Source: Cyrtodaria siliqua
Lineage: Eukaryota > Mollusca > Bivalvia > Adapedonta > Hiatellidae
Direction: 5' to 3'
Assembly: GCA_037043455.1 (NCBI GenBank)
Contig: JAWPHD010003082.1
Location: 165,244 to 229,243, forward strand
Length of the DNA stretch: 64,000 nucleotides
This document shows positions 46,942 to 60,270 of the stretch, in pieces. The notes under the pieces were generated by a model. That model had not been told where the DNA came from. It saw only the letters and a program-made list of their open reading frames with translations, and made no database searches. The first letter of the stretch is position 1, and each line of letters starts with the position of its first letter. The translations under genes were made by a program, and so were the position numbers.

Positions 46942-47071
46942 AAGCTAGTAAAATGGTTACCGGGAAATAACGTTAGTTATGAATGAGATATTGGAACGAC
47001 AATTCGTGTGTATTCAGTTTATTTGGAAAGAAGCTTGGGATTGCATCACTAGAATCAAGGTCGCTGTTATC

Positions 47072-48354
47072 AAAAATAGAACAAGAGGCTCAACAGAGCC
47101 TGTGAACGCTCTACTGTCTAACATAATATAAGTGGATTTCATACAAGTGAAATGCTTGACGCCCTGTTTGAATTTAATTCAATGCAGTACTTATTTGTAT
47201 CCATTTCTATGGCAACGAATGTCGAGTTGACCTCATCTTTAAAAACTTGAAAGTCAAATACCTCCGAATTTTTCATGTGAAGACAAGAAGGTTTAAAGGA
47301 TATAAGCATTTCACGGATACAAAGACCATATTTAAAGGGAGCCATATTGGATGTAGCGTCGACCTAATTTTTACAGACTTGAAAGTCATAGACCTCGCCA
47401 TTAGTCAAAATCATAGAAGCGGTTTGAAATATATACGCATTTTATGGTAATGACGACGATATTTGATGGTGGCAGTCTTGGATGTCGCATTGACGAAATA
47501 TATACAAATCTGAAAGCCATAGACGTTTGAGCCAAAACTTCCAAGCAAGTTAAAAGATTGAAGCACTTTACGGTAATGGCGGCCACCTTGAATGGCAGCC
47601 ATGTTGGATTTACGGTGAGCTAACTTTACAAACGTAAAAGTCATAGACTTGTCCTCAGCATACATGTACATTCTGGTCAAAATCATCCAAGCGATATAAA
47701 TGATCTAAGCATTTTATTGTTTTAGCGGCCACCTAAAAAGGTAGTCATCTTGCATATCACTTGACCTATTTTTTATAAACTTGAAAGTTATAGACTTCGG
47801 CATCATCAATGTGACGTTTATTCAATATCATTGAAGCGGTTTAAAAGATATAAGCATTTTATGGGAAAGGCGGTTATCTTGGATATCGTGCTGACCTAAT
47901 TTTTACAAAACTGAAAAGCCATAGGCCTCAGTATATTCATTGTGAAGTTTGGTCAAAATCATGGTAGCGATTTTAAAAAAAAAAACGGTAACGGAGACCA
48001 TCTTTAATGGTGGCCATCCTGGATGTCGCATTGACTACATTTTTATAAACAAACTTGACCGCTATAGACATCAACATCATCCATGTGAAGACAAAATCAT
48101 CAGTGCGGTTTAAACGGTATAAACATTTTAAGGTAACCGCAGCCATCTTGAATGTCCAGTTGACCTATTTTTACAAACTTGAAAGCCATTATCCGTGTTA
48201 AGTTTGGTCAAAATCATCCAAACGGTTTTAAAGATATTAATATTTAATGCTAACCGCGGCCATCTTGACCTTATTTTCACAAAACCTGAAATCGATGGAC
48301 CTCATCATCATCATTGGAAAGTTTGGACAAAATCACCCAAGCGGGCTTAAAGAT
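47072..48354. repeat. Diverged tandem repeat of about 130 bp
   Basis: About nine units carry 'gatataagcattttatgg', 'gcggccatcttggatg', 'tgacctaatttttac' and 'aaacttgaaagtcatag' with heavy drift. Position markers lie near 47299, 47430, 47567, 47701, 47849, 48117, 48234 and 48353. The array starts with 'aacaagaggctcaacagagcc'. The second copy of the large duplication begins exactly where the last unit ends. Confidence 0.65.
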
Positions 48355-49290
48355 ATCAGCATTTTACACTGAAGTACTAGAGTGTTCACAAGGCATTTGT
48401 TAGCGAAACAAGGGCCATAACTCTTGTACGACGATTCTAATTTTGCTTGTTTTCATTGATACAAAGACACTGACAAAGTACTGCAAAAAAGGACTTGAAA
48501 ATACAATGAAAGAGACAAAAAAACAACAGAAAGGGTGGTGAAGACAGGGTTACCGACATAGAAAGGTCACAATCCGCACAATCCTCGCTATTATCCTGTC
48601 TTCAACTCCCAAATAGACAAGACAGGGTAAACAAAACTACATCCCATCAAAAGGAATTCCCTAACAATAAAGTTCACATCCTGAGAAACTAACTAAAGAA
48701 ACACATACAAAATAATAAACATCTCAGGATGTATCCAGAATCGTACTGAACAACCATAGTAATTGCAGCTAAAGAGAAAACCAATCTAGGGTACGACCAG
48801 AAAACCCGAGGGACAAAAGCTCATGCACCCACCTCCCTTAGTTGGGGTTTCAGTAGGTACAATCATAGAGTCCCAAGAGGTAGTCCAGTCATCGCACAAG
48901 TGAAAAGTGAAGCGTAATGACTGACTGTAGAGGGGTCAATCACTAAACATGCAGTGCGCTGTAAAACCAAAGGGTTATAGCCTTTTCTGACGAACTTCCT
49001 GATTAAATTTGTCAAGCGGTCAGGAAACCCGGCAGACCCCTTTAACGTTCGAAGTTTATATATCACATCTCCATAAAATGAGGGTTGTGATACGCCTAGT
49101 CGCAGAAGTGTCTTAAGGTTGGTGTTGTACTTTTCCAGCAGGCCCTCGTTACGGCGGTAGAATTTAGAGAAAGATCTACGTTGTTTGTGATAACGAAAAC
49201 CCTGCTGAAGAAGTTTACTTGTAATAACTTGATTTCGTTCAGTTTGGAAAAGATTAGATGAACAATGAAGGTTCTGTCGTGTTAACGAGG
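48355..49290 (-). mobile_element. 3' tail of a retroelement, copy 2
   Basis: Near-identical to 1-930, with the same ORF end at 48863-49066 on the minus strand. It follows the tandem repeat without a spacer. Confidence 0.6.
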
Positions 49291-49750
49291 CAAACTCTAG
49301 TATATTTAACTAAATCAGGGGCCATAACACCGGTGTTAGCGGTCCGACCTAACTTGTGTTCGAACCTTTCCAAGCTTTTAGTGATATCAACAACCTGGCC
49401 AAATTTGAAAAATATCTGATGAAAAATGACGGTCCTATCGTGTTAACGAGGAAAATTATAGTATATTTAACTAAATCAAGGGCCATAACTCCGGTGTTAT
49501 CGGTCCGATCTGGCTGGTTTTAGAACTTGTCCGAGCTTTCATTGATATCAACAAACTGAAGGCCCTATCACGTTAACGAGGTAAAGATCAGCGGACGGAC
49601 TGACTGACGGACGGACGGAAGGACGGACGGACGACGGACATCTCGCCATCCCTTCGGCCAGTAGAGCTAAAAATGATTTTCGGGCTGCAACTGTACTTAA
49701 GATTGAAATATTGAAACGAAATGTGGTGTGTAGGTATCTTATATTTAAAG
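49260..49750. repeat. Dispersed bivalve repeat with GGAC run, copy 2
   Basis: It matches 905-1345 but keeps 'ctttcattgatatcaacaaac' at about 49535, a segment missing from copy 1 near 1182. Confidence 0.6.
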
Positions 49751-51967
49751 AAATCATCGATTTGCATTTGAGGTCACTGGTCAAGTGGTGTGTAGGAAGG
49801 TTATATGGAATACATCTTGGAATGCAATGTTGTAGGTAGCTTGTAGAAACCTGACTTTCGTGGAATTTTCCACATTTCTTATTTTATAATTAATACTTTT
49901 TTTCTGACAATGAAAAATATCTAGTAAGAAGATTTAACAATCGTTAGTTTCCAGAAATGAGATTTTGAAAACTAATATAAACAGTATTTGAAACTTGGTC
50001 TTTAACAAGTTATTGAAATCTTTAAATGGAGGCTCTAGAAGTTGAGACTCTTGGCTTTTAATACTACTGAATTGTTTATTTACGAACAGAAACGTTAAAG
50101 AACAGTATCCTAATATTGGGGTTTAACACCTCCAACAAAACAAAGTAGCTGAGATTTGGGGAAAGCGTAAACATTTTTGACCAGCATGGCTAACAAGGGG
50201 AAGTTTGTACTCGTTTCTCCTGGAGAAACGCAAGAGGTATTTTTCTAAAGCAATAAGCATGACATGTACATGTTAGGTTAATTCTAATTAGAATTAATGT
50301 GCTCATGTTTATATAGACTTGTCAACCCTTATATGTTTGTGATGTCATATCTTGCCTTTTATTCATCTTTGTTCCTATGCGTGATTTTGGTTGACTGTGG
50401 TCCTTGAATTTTAATTCTAATTTTACAACTGAGATTTACGGAATTTATGTTTGGTACGTTTCTCAGTTTATTTTGATATCTATATTTTTCAGATTGATGG
50501 CAAGACCACGGCAGTATGTACACATTTGTCTTCGCAAATACCGTTTTATACAGAATGTAAGATTTGCATCAAACCATATCCTTCGCGCCTGAGTTTAGCC
50601 CCTATTTTTCCTCAAAATCGCAAATTGCATAGCATTCAGAATGCAATTCTTTATGTTTGATGGCGTTTTTTATGCTTGAAATAGGATTTTAATGAGTGTT
50701 TATCAATAAGTTTTCATTGGACTGTGTCTTAATCAGACATGTTTCTATATATCAGTAAGCTGTATTTAGATTTACATTGTATGCATTTGGCATTTAGCTA
50801 TAGAATATCAGTATGTTTCCTTAGGATATGGTTTTGCATTGAACCTTTATCTATATATCAGTAGGATTTATTTATGTTTAAATTGTCTACCTTAGACAAT
50901 AATTTATTCATTATAACATTGTTAACTTGTCTGCTTAGACATTTATTTCTAGATCAGTATTTTTTTTCTTAGGGTTACTTTGCATTAGACATAAATATAT
51001 ATCTATCAGTAAGTAGGTTATTAGACATTCATATGCATATTATACGTTATCTTTATGTTTACCTTGTCTCCGTTAGACATGTATCTATATATCAGTGAGT
51101 TTTCCTTATGGTTACTTTGGCTGCATTAGACATACACTTAAGTTTGAAGAATTACTGGGTAATTACTTGTCTTGTTGTGCCTTTAATGCTTTATTATATT
51201 ATTGCTCTGAATTCTGCCAAGCCATAAAATACTTGTTCTGTGGCTTTCTAGGCTTTTTATTTTTTATTTGTGCTACCTAGTTTGTTAGAGGAAATCCTAA
51301 GGTGGGGATGGGTAGGGAAATGTTACATCTAGACTGCCCGTTTCATTGGGATAACACTACGGTAGTTGTGAGGTTTGGTGCACCCTAGAACCTGGTTGAA
51401 ACCCACGAGCGGCCTTATTTGCCACTGAACATTCCACGGCCAATCAAATAACTTTTTTAAAATTTTAAAGCTTAAAGCTCGCATGGCGGGAGTAAGAACG
51501 ACGTAAGTGTGCCGTGCTGCCCGTGAGGGTGACGTAAGAAGTTCGCAGCAAAACTCTTGCGATTTGGCACGTGCGTGCTTCGTAGAGGTAGTACGGAGGA
51601 CGTGCGGCAGTCTTGCGACAGCCGTACGACAGACACACTTACGACGCACGAGTAGAAAAGACCGCACGGTGAAAGTGCGATGCACGTGCGTTACCCTTAC
51701 ATCCCTCTCAATTTCAACGCTCGTTTGGACGCAATGGCCGTATTGTCGCCGTACGTGTTTTGTAGATTTTTGGTGTTGGATGCACACCAATCTGTGCAGT
51801 CGATTCCGACGGAACAATATGGGGATGCCAGGTCATCTTCAACGTCTTCGACTAATACAACTCCAGATGCAGCTTGAAGAGGAAGAAGATGATGCTGCCG
51901 CGGCTGCTGTGCTCGTTCTGCGCCAGGGTCAGGTTGGCAGAAGAGAAAGACTCTGTTGGGTCCGGCC

Positions 51968-52609
51968 ATGGATCAGAAGACGCGCCTGTTCGGCCAGTAT
52001 GAGACCCTGTTTCAAGAGATTGAGAGGGACTGCCAGGGAGACTATATGTCCTACCTCCGTATGGACAGGAACCTCTTTGCTGAAGTGTGTCAACGTGTTT
52101 CACCGCGCATAATGAAGGGACCAAGGTAATTATCATCTATGTATTTATTTAGTGAAAATGTTGTTATTGGAATTGAAATAAAACAAAAATTGTAATTTGT
52201 CAAATTAAATCCGTCAATATTCACTCCTATTAATGTCTTTCTTCTGATTTATGTTCAATAGGAGCAGACGGCCCTTGGAGCCTAAGCTGAAGTTGGTGAT
52301 CACGCTGCGGTTTCTGGCCACCGGTAATAGTTATCGGTCTCTGGATTTAGCTTCAGGGTAGCCCACAACACCATCTCCCTCCTCATCCCTGAGGTGTGCA
52401 CCGCCACATATGAGGAATACAAAGACGAGCTTTTCACAGTGCCCTGTACACCGGACGAATGGCGTGCTGTGGCTAGACAGTTTGGGGCCCGCTGGAACTT
52501 TCACCACTGTTGTGGCGCTATAGATGGGAAGCACATAGAGATCAAGAAACCCAGCAGGATAATCCTCCTTGCAGTTGTTGATGCTGACTACAAGTTTATC
52601 TCGGCCAAT
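51968..52609 (+). pseudogene. PIF/Harbinger transposase fragment, copy 2
   Basis: It has the same two-exon structure, the same frame break after 'NSYRSL', the same internal loss after 'IEIKKP' and the same fusion to the satellite as 3564-4203. Shared defects show the element was already dead before the duplication. Amino-acid changes between copies are few (for example in the stretch after 'ATG' at 51968). Confidence 0.75.
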
Positions 52610-54667
52610 GTTGACATTGAATATAACTTTCATCGACCACCAAGAACGCCCACTGTTTACATTGATTATAACGCTCATCGACCACCAAGAGCGTTCAAAG
52701 TTAACATTGAATATAATGCTCATCGACCACCGAGAACAGCTAATGTTGACATTAAATATAACGCTCATCGACCACCAAGAGCGTCCAATGTTTACATTGA
52801 ATATAACGTTCATCGACCACCAAGAACGCCCAATGTTTACATTGAATATAACAATCATCGACCACTTAGAGCGTCCAAAAGTTACATTGAATATTATGCT
52901 CATCGACCACCAAGAACATTCTATGTTGACATTAAATATAGTATCATCAACCACCAAGAGCGTCCAATGTTGACATTAAATATAACTCTCATAGACCACT
53001 AGGAGCGTCCAATGTTAACAATGAATATAACGCTCATCGACCACGAAGAGCGCCCAATGTTTACATTGAATATAACGCTCAATGACCACCAAGAGCGTCC
53101 AAGGATTACATTGAATATAACGATCATCGACCACAAAGACTGTATATAACGCTCATCGACCACCAAGAGCACCCAAGGTTGACATTGAATATAACGCTCA
53201 TTGACCAACAAGAGCGTCAAAGGATGACATTGAATATAACAATCATCGACCACAAAGACCGTCAAATGTTGACATTGAACATAACGCACATCGATCATCA
53301 TGAGCGTCCAATGTTGACATTAAATATAACGCACATCGACCACAAACAACGTCCAATGTTGACATTGAACATAACGCACATCGATCATCATGAGCGTCCA
53401 ATGTTGACATTAAATATAACCACATCGACCACAAACAACGTCCAATGTTGACATTAAATATAACGCTCATCGACAACCAAACGCGTCCGAGTTTGACATT
53501 GAACATAACGCTCATCGACCACAAAGAGCGTCCAATAGCACGCTTATCGACCACAAAGAGCGTCCAATGTTGACATTAACTATAACGAGCATCGACCTCC
53601 AATGGCGTCCAAGGTTGACATTGAATATTGTTTTAAACATATTTATTTTACACCGATTGCGAAACAAGTTCTTGCAACTTAGATTAATCACTCTCGATGG
53701 CTTCCTGGGTAGAACCAGTACTAAGCAATGTGGATTAATTATCTTGCTCAAGGATAAATAACGTGGCCGCGACGGAGGATTGAACCCGCGACCTCTCGAT
53801 CAGGAGTTCGGCGCTCTACCACTGGACCACGCATCCACACTGGACCACGCACTCCACATTGACACTTTTGGAGGGTGGATGTGGATGTGACATTGAATAT
53901 AACGCTCATCGACCACCAAGTACATCCAATGTTGATATTAAATATAACTCTCATCGACCACCAAGAGCGTCCAATGTTAACATTAAAGATAGCGCTCATC
54001 GACCACCAAGAACGTTCAATGTTTACATTGAACATAACACTCATCGACCACTAAGAGCGTCCAATGTTTAGACTGTATATAACGCTCATCGACCACAAAG
54101 AGTGTCCAATGTTTACATTGAATATAACGCTTATCGACCACAAAGAGCGACTAAGGTTGACATTGAATATAACGCTCATCGACCATCAAGAACGTCTAAG
54201 GTTGACATTGAATATAATGCTCATCGACCATCAAGAGCGTCCAATGTTGACATTGAACATTACGCACATCGACCAAAAAGAGCATCCAATGTTGACATTG
54301 AATATAATGCTCATCGACCACCAAGAGCACCCTATGCTAGGTTGACTTTGAATATAACGATCATCGACAACCAAGAACATCCAAGGACGACATTGAATAT
54401 CTCATCGACCACCAAGAGCGTCCAAGTTTGACATTGAATATAACGAGCATCGACCACAAAGACTGTCCAAAGTTGAAATTGAACATAACGCACATCCACC
54501 ACCAAGAGCGTCCAATATTGACATTGAACATAACGCTCATCGACCACCAAGAGCTTCCAAGGTTGACATTGAATATAACGCTCATCGACCACCAAGAGCG
54601 TCAAATGTTAACTTGAAATATAACGATCATCGACCACCAAGAGCGTCCAATGTTGACATTAAATATA
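52607..54667. repeat. 45-bp satellite array, copy 2 (truncated)
   Basis: Same units in the same order as 4205-6310, minus one unit near 54256, with the same insert at 53629-53867. It ends abruptly within a unit at 'aaatataa', where foldback-element sequence begins. Confidence 0.9.
53763..53835 (-). repeat. tRNA-like sequence, copy 2
   Basis: Identical to 5361-5433: A-box-like and B-box-like motifs with a non-pairing acceptor stem. Confidence 0.4.
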
Positions 54668-54668
54668 A
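54664..54668. other. Deletion junction with microhomology
   Basis: 'tataa' is shared by the satellite unit at 6307-6311 and the foldback arm at 25393-25397. Sequence to the left follows 1-6310 and sequence to the right follows 25394 onward, so about 19.1 kb is missing here relative to the first copy. Confidence 0.85.
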
Positions 54669-57600
54669 AAAATCATTTGAGCAAATAAGAATCATTTAAT
54701 AGTGCGGTAATTCTCTTCCAAATGCATCTCTATGTAAATCAAGGTTTTATAGATGGATATGAGGTTAATAATATGAGATTTTGGGGGAAAACTTGGAAAA
54801 TGAATAAAATCGTTGATTTCTGGAATACATTTGGTGTTACTAGGCGATAAATTAAAAAAAACAAACTAAATGAACTATAAACAATTAGTTTCTTGTTTTG
54901 CACAGAGAAAGGTACAGAGATGTCCCAGAAAACCGTCCTTTTGAATACGATGATCTGAAATACTTTATTTTGGGGTCTAAAAATATGTTTTTCATAAAAA
55001 AATTGCTGAAAACAGGAATCGTTTTGTAATAAGATGTTTGTGCACAATTAGATATATATACAAATGTTTCATTGTATCGTAAGTTAATGTGAAACTTCAC
55101 ATTGTGAGATTGTGGGGCAAAATGTTGAAAACAATTGAATAAAATCGTTGATTTCTGTAATACATTCGTAGTACAGTGGCCCGATTTATGGAACATCTTC
55201 GACCATTTTGCTCTTAAGCCAAATTATTGAATTTATTGCTATAAAGTTCATTAACATGTTTTTTAACTTCTAATACATATATTGTTCATTCAATATTAAC
55301 ACCCTTAATTGTTTGCTTCAAATGCTTTTAAGAAAAATGATGGAGGGTATTTCATTTTGACTTGAAAATACAGCATATTATATTCATTTTGAAGTGAGGA
55401 AACCTTCTTCCAAACCCATCTTCATGCGAAACCAGTGTCGGATCACTGAAAAAGAATCTCAAATAAGTATTTCAACAAATATAATTGAAGTGAAATATGG
55501 TGTATAAAACGTATATTACATATGTTTGATAATATCAGAACTTGGAAGTGAATAAGATGCTCAAATTGTGAGGTCGGGGTCAAAACGTGGAACAGAAATG
55601 GAGAAAAGACACCAATGTTTTTGTGATACAATCGAATTGCTGGGCTTTAATAAAAGTGTATGAACTAAACGAGGCATTTGTGAAAAAATACTCGGTCTAC
55701 ATTTGAAATCGCACCTACGTGTTTCGATGAAAATCTTAACATTGTGTTATCCGGAAGTCAACGGGACAGAAAATAGTTCACTGTAACGTTGCTGTATTCT
55801 AAACAGTACGCCCTTTAGGCACGCGTGTAAAATGTAAGATCTGCATTGCATGTATTGTTACTACAATAAAGATGAAGGTTATATCAGCGATTCCATGTAA
55901 ATAAAATATATATATATCGGCCAAATGACATTGTAAAACTGATGATAATTTTGGGTTTGACTTTTTATGGCTTTTGGAGGAAATCTGCTGCGGTCTAGGT
56001 CACCGCCATATTTGTATGACATACCCAGTATGGATTCCTTCTACATACATTCGAAATATGATTCTATGGAATTTATCGAGCTGTTGCGAATGCGCGATGT
56101 GTTGGTATCCAAGGGTATGATGAATGGAAATGCCTATTTTTTGCGAAACAATGCAATTTTCATCAACATTCGCTGAAAACCAGAATCATTTTTAAAATCG
56201 TTTTAGCTTAAACAAAAAATACAATGATGTCACAAAATGTTTCGCTATTCAATGTGCATATGCATGCTTTACAAGTTTAGTAATATTAGTGCTACAGCTG
56301 AAAACACCAGTTGTGCAAAATTTGTAACAAACATTTCCGTACAAGGGATGGATGATAGTTAGCTAAATCTATGGATTATCCCACTAGTAACACACTAGTC
56401 TTCCATCACAATCATCTTTTAAATAACATATATACTTTGGTGTTTGCAACAAAAAATTGCTTCTCGGAAGTGTGGGCATTGCCATGTAAATGAAAGGTTA
56501 TATACATTATGAACAACCAAAACGATGTAATCAGAGTGTACATTTATAGCATTGAATGTGTAACAGGTTTTGGTAGAAAGCATGGAATCTCATGTATGCA
56601 GTGCCAACATGTAAGCTCTATGGATTCTAAAGAAATTGAGATTCATTTAAATTAAAATTTTAATTATTTAGTGTTTTGATCACCCTTTTCTTACATAAAC
56701 GAGCAATAATATTAGGTGATGTGAACAAAAGCTCCTACAACTTCGACATGAGTATTGCGCAAAATTTCAAAATTGAATTTCATACAGCTACTTTGAACGT
56801 GTTTTTAAAACTTATCATACAGTTTCCGGTGATCTTTTTCATAAAGATAAAACATATTGCACCATTTTAAAATAAGTTACCATCTATGCTATTTAAATGA
56901 TTATAAACCCTTTTGCAATGATTGCTTGAACAATATTTCCACCACATATTCTATGAGTGTATACAATATGTGTATCAAAAGGTTATAAATACATATGTAT
57001 GTAATTACATCATGTTTTTCCTTCATTATTTTATATATAAAATTTCCAAATGATGTAAACATGATCCATGGTCGTAACCATTGTAACTAGACATTTATTC
57101 AACGAACCTTTTGTTTGCTACAGACCTTAACATTGGGCGTCTAACTAAATTTCTGATACTATAAAAAAATTGGATATATGCATTTATAGGATAATATCAC
57201 TTCAAGTAGATTATGTATATTCAAAATACATCTTAACAATGATTCCTGTTTACAACATTTTTTTATGAAAAAACATTTTGCCACCCGAATATAATGCATT
57301 TTTCAACAGTATACGCCTGATGACTTTTTTGGGGAACATCCTTGCATCTTGCTCTATCGAAAACAATTATAGATTATCATTTTATAATTCATTTCCCTAC
57401 TTTAGCTTAAAGGCCTGTACTACGACTGTATTACAGAAATCAACGACTTTATTAATTTGTTCAACATTTTGATCCAAAAGCTCACAATGTGAACTTTCAC
57501 ATAAACTTACGATACAATGACACATTTGTCTATATAATTGTGCACCATTTTATCACTTCCATTAGATAAGTTTATGTACAAACATCTTATTACAAAATGA

Positions 57601-57912
57601 TTCCTCTTTTTAGCGAGTGTTTATGAAAAACACATTTTTAGACCCAAAAAATAAAGTAATTAATATCGTCGTATGCTAAAGGACTTTTTTCTGGCACATC
57701 TCTGTACCTTTCACTGTGCAAAACGGTAAGAAACTAAGTTTTTACAACTCATTTAGTTTTTTTTTTAATATATAGCCTAGCAACACCAAATGTGTTACAG
57801 AAATCAGCGATTTTATTCATTTTTTTCCAAGTTTTGTCCCAAAATCTCATATTATTAACCCAATATCCATCTATAAAACCGTCATACTATAAAGTTTTCG
57901 AAAAAAAGAAAC
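54669..57912. repeat. Long foldback element, copy 2 (left arm truncated)
   Basis: It matches 25398-28640, so about 300 bp of the outer left arm is lost at the junction. The inner part of both arms remains, so the structure can still fold back. Confidence 0.6.
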
Positions 57913-58729
57913 GATTAGCACTTTTATATGGAATTCCTTTCCCACTCACGAGAAGTGCTGACGTAGACATCATCTGCCTATAACGTTCAATAAAGCAAAT
58001 AATTTCGGTTAAACTCGTGCACAAACTGATTTAAAATGTAATGACCAGATTAATTAACTGCTGTGTTCCATTATAGGGATATCCTTTACTCGATGGATTA
58101 TTTTGTTTGTTTTTCTCTCACTCGCATACGGTCGGTCGTGAAAAGAACCACACATCTACCATCTCGAAGGATTTCCATATATTCAATCCCAGCATTTTAA
58201 TTATCTCTATTTCTTGCAAAGTTTATCAAGATTATTAATAGACAAAACTAAATTCATACCATTGTTTTCATAAGCTTTTCATAAGCTTTAGCATAATATT
58301 GTTTAACGATATATTAACGGCAGTTTATGAACAATGCATGCTTTCCCCTTTAAGATTATAATAGCCTAAATGGTTCTCCTTGCCCCTTCCATAGTAAAGT
58401 GAAAATGTTGACAACCTTCCCAAATTCAGATCTCATTAAGGCACTTGGACACATACTTTATCATGCAAATAAACATGTCTGCGATTAAATACCAACAAGG
58501 GAGGGTGGTGCTCTGGGAGTGAATATCTAAGAAAGATTCCTTTAGCTGTATACTAACACCGGGTCAAAGGTCAACTTTATAACCTCACAATACTACAGTA
58601 AGGGCTGCATAAGTAATATTGGTTCCTATAACCCTGGTTGTCTGTGTATGATATAGCGGGTTGCATAATTAATTTTGTCTTTTATAAAATCTGTGATCCA
58701 TATAATTCATATTTAAATGTGCAATAAAG
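57913..58729. other. AT-rich stretch without a recognised gene, copy 2
   Basis: It matches 28641-29447. It contains a 10-bp tandem duplication near 58272 ('cataagctttt' repeated) that is absent from copy 1. Confidence 0.5.
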
Positions 58730-58730
58730 G

Positions 58731-58996
58731 CCGAGTGGTTAGAGCAATCTTGCAATCACTTACCCCTCACCGCTGTAGGTTCGATCCCTCAGGGGCCTAG
58801 GAATCTTTATGTGAGGAAGCTATCCAGCTGGCTTGCGGAACGTCGGTGGTTCTACCCAGGTGCCCGCCCGTGCACGAAAATTGCCCGGAGGGGCACCTGG
58901 GGTCTTCCTCCACCAGTGGAAGCTGGAAAGTCGCCATGTGACCTTAGCTGTTGGTGCGACTATAAAATTCGATTCAGTTCAATTCAATTCACCACT
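58731..58996 (+). repeat. SINE, copy 2, head clipped by a deletion
   Basis: The body is identical in design to 29651-29915. A 203-bp deletion (29448-29650 in copy 1) removed the upstream flank and the start of the tRNA-like head, so the first bases kept are 'ccgagtggttagagc'. The B box is intact and the A box has lost its first bases. Confidence 0.7.
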
Positions 58997-60270
58997 ACAA
59001 ACATTGCTAAACTGTTTTAAGTACTTATGACTTCTTAACACAATATACAGCTTTATCACACAACTCCTATTTAAAAAAAACGCACTCATGGAACTGCATG
59101 GTGGAGCATCCGGTAGAGAATTATTGGAGCCATAAAATGCGGGGTTAAGATAAGAAATCGAGTGGTTTTCTTATATAAATTGTTAGAGAATATATCCTGC
59201 CGGGGAAATATTTATTAACACTGTCCCGTTTTATTGGGATGAAAGAAACCCTCAGCGGTCGTTTTTTGCCACTGACTGTTCCAAAGCTCTAGACCTATTG
59301 TCAAATATTTTATGTTTGTGAAGTCAAAGTTTAGCTTTGTAATTATTGTTACATGCTGTGCGTGTTCCTGAACTGACTATGGTCATTGAACGCTACATTC
59401 CTGTTCGATATTTATATTAACTTTTAGTTTAAACAGTTTAGCCACTATCAAAGATATCGTTCTATACTTCAAACCTAAATATACCTATGTTGTATATTGA
59501 ACAATACATAATAGGTGGTAAAATATTAAGAATACGCTATTACATCCTGATGGAAACGTTTCAAATAGTCCCATTATTGACGTCTTTGTTTGTATGAAAC
59601 AACATGATTTGTTTGAACTTCTTATTTATGAGACATGATATCGACTCCTTTTTTAACGCCAGTATTTAGTGCCCTTTCCTATTTCGACCTGAACATGATA
59701 AAGCGAACTCAACCGTCACACGCTGTCACTCAATGGCAACTGGTTGCAATGTCCGTCTGGTACTACCAGTTGGTCAAACGCTCTCTGTTAATATTAAAAT
59801 GGGAATAAAAAGAGGTGACAGAAACCAAAACCATGATAATGTTATACTAGCATGGTCAAACCGATCTGTAACATATAAGACTAATCATTTTTCACAGATA
59901 AGTTAATACGTGACGTTATGTAAGCAGGTATTCCTCGAATCATAAGATCATAATTACAACTACTAAGATTCTCAATTTTAACCATGCTTCACTGAACAAA
60001 CATTAATTTTATGCCTGGATGATCCAAATAATTAATATTAAAATTGAAAAAAAATAATCAGTATGCACGCGCTGCACGGTACGGAATCGATATGCACTGT
60101 ACCTCGATACTTATACATTTTATAAGGCATATCACAAGTTTCCAAAACTTCATTAGAACACCGAAGAAGAAATAGTCAATTGCTTAATTTTCCATGCTGT
60201 CGTCGTTGTTATATGTTTTCTGCACAAAACGTACAACTTTCACTGACTTTGTCCTACGTGTTGTTTTCAG

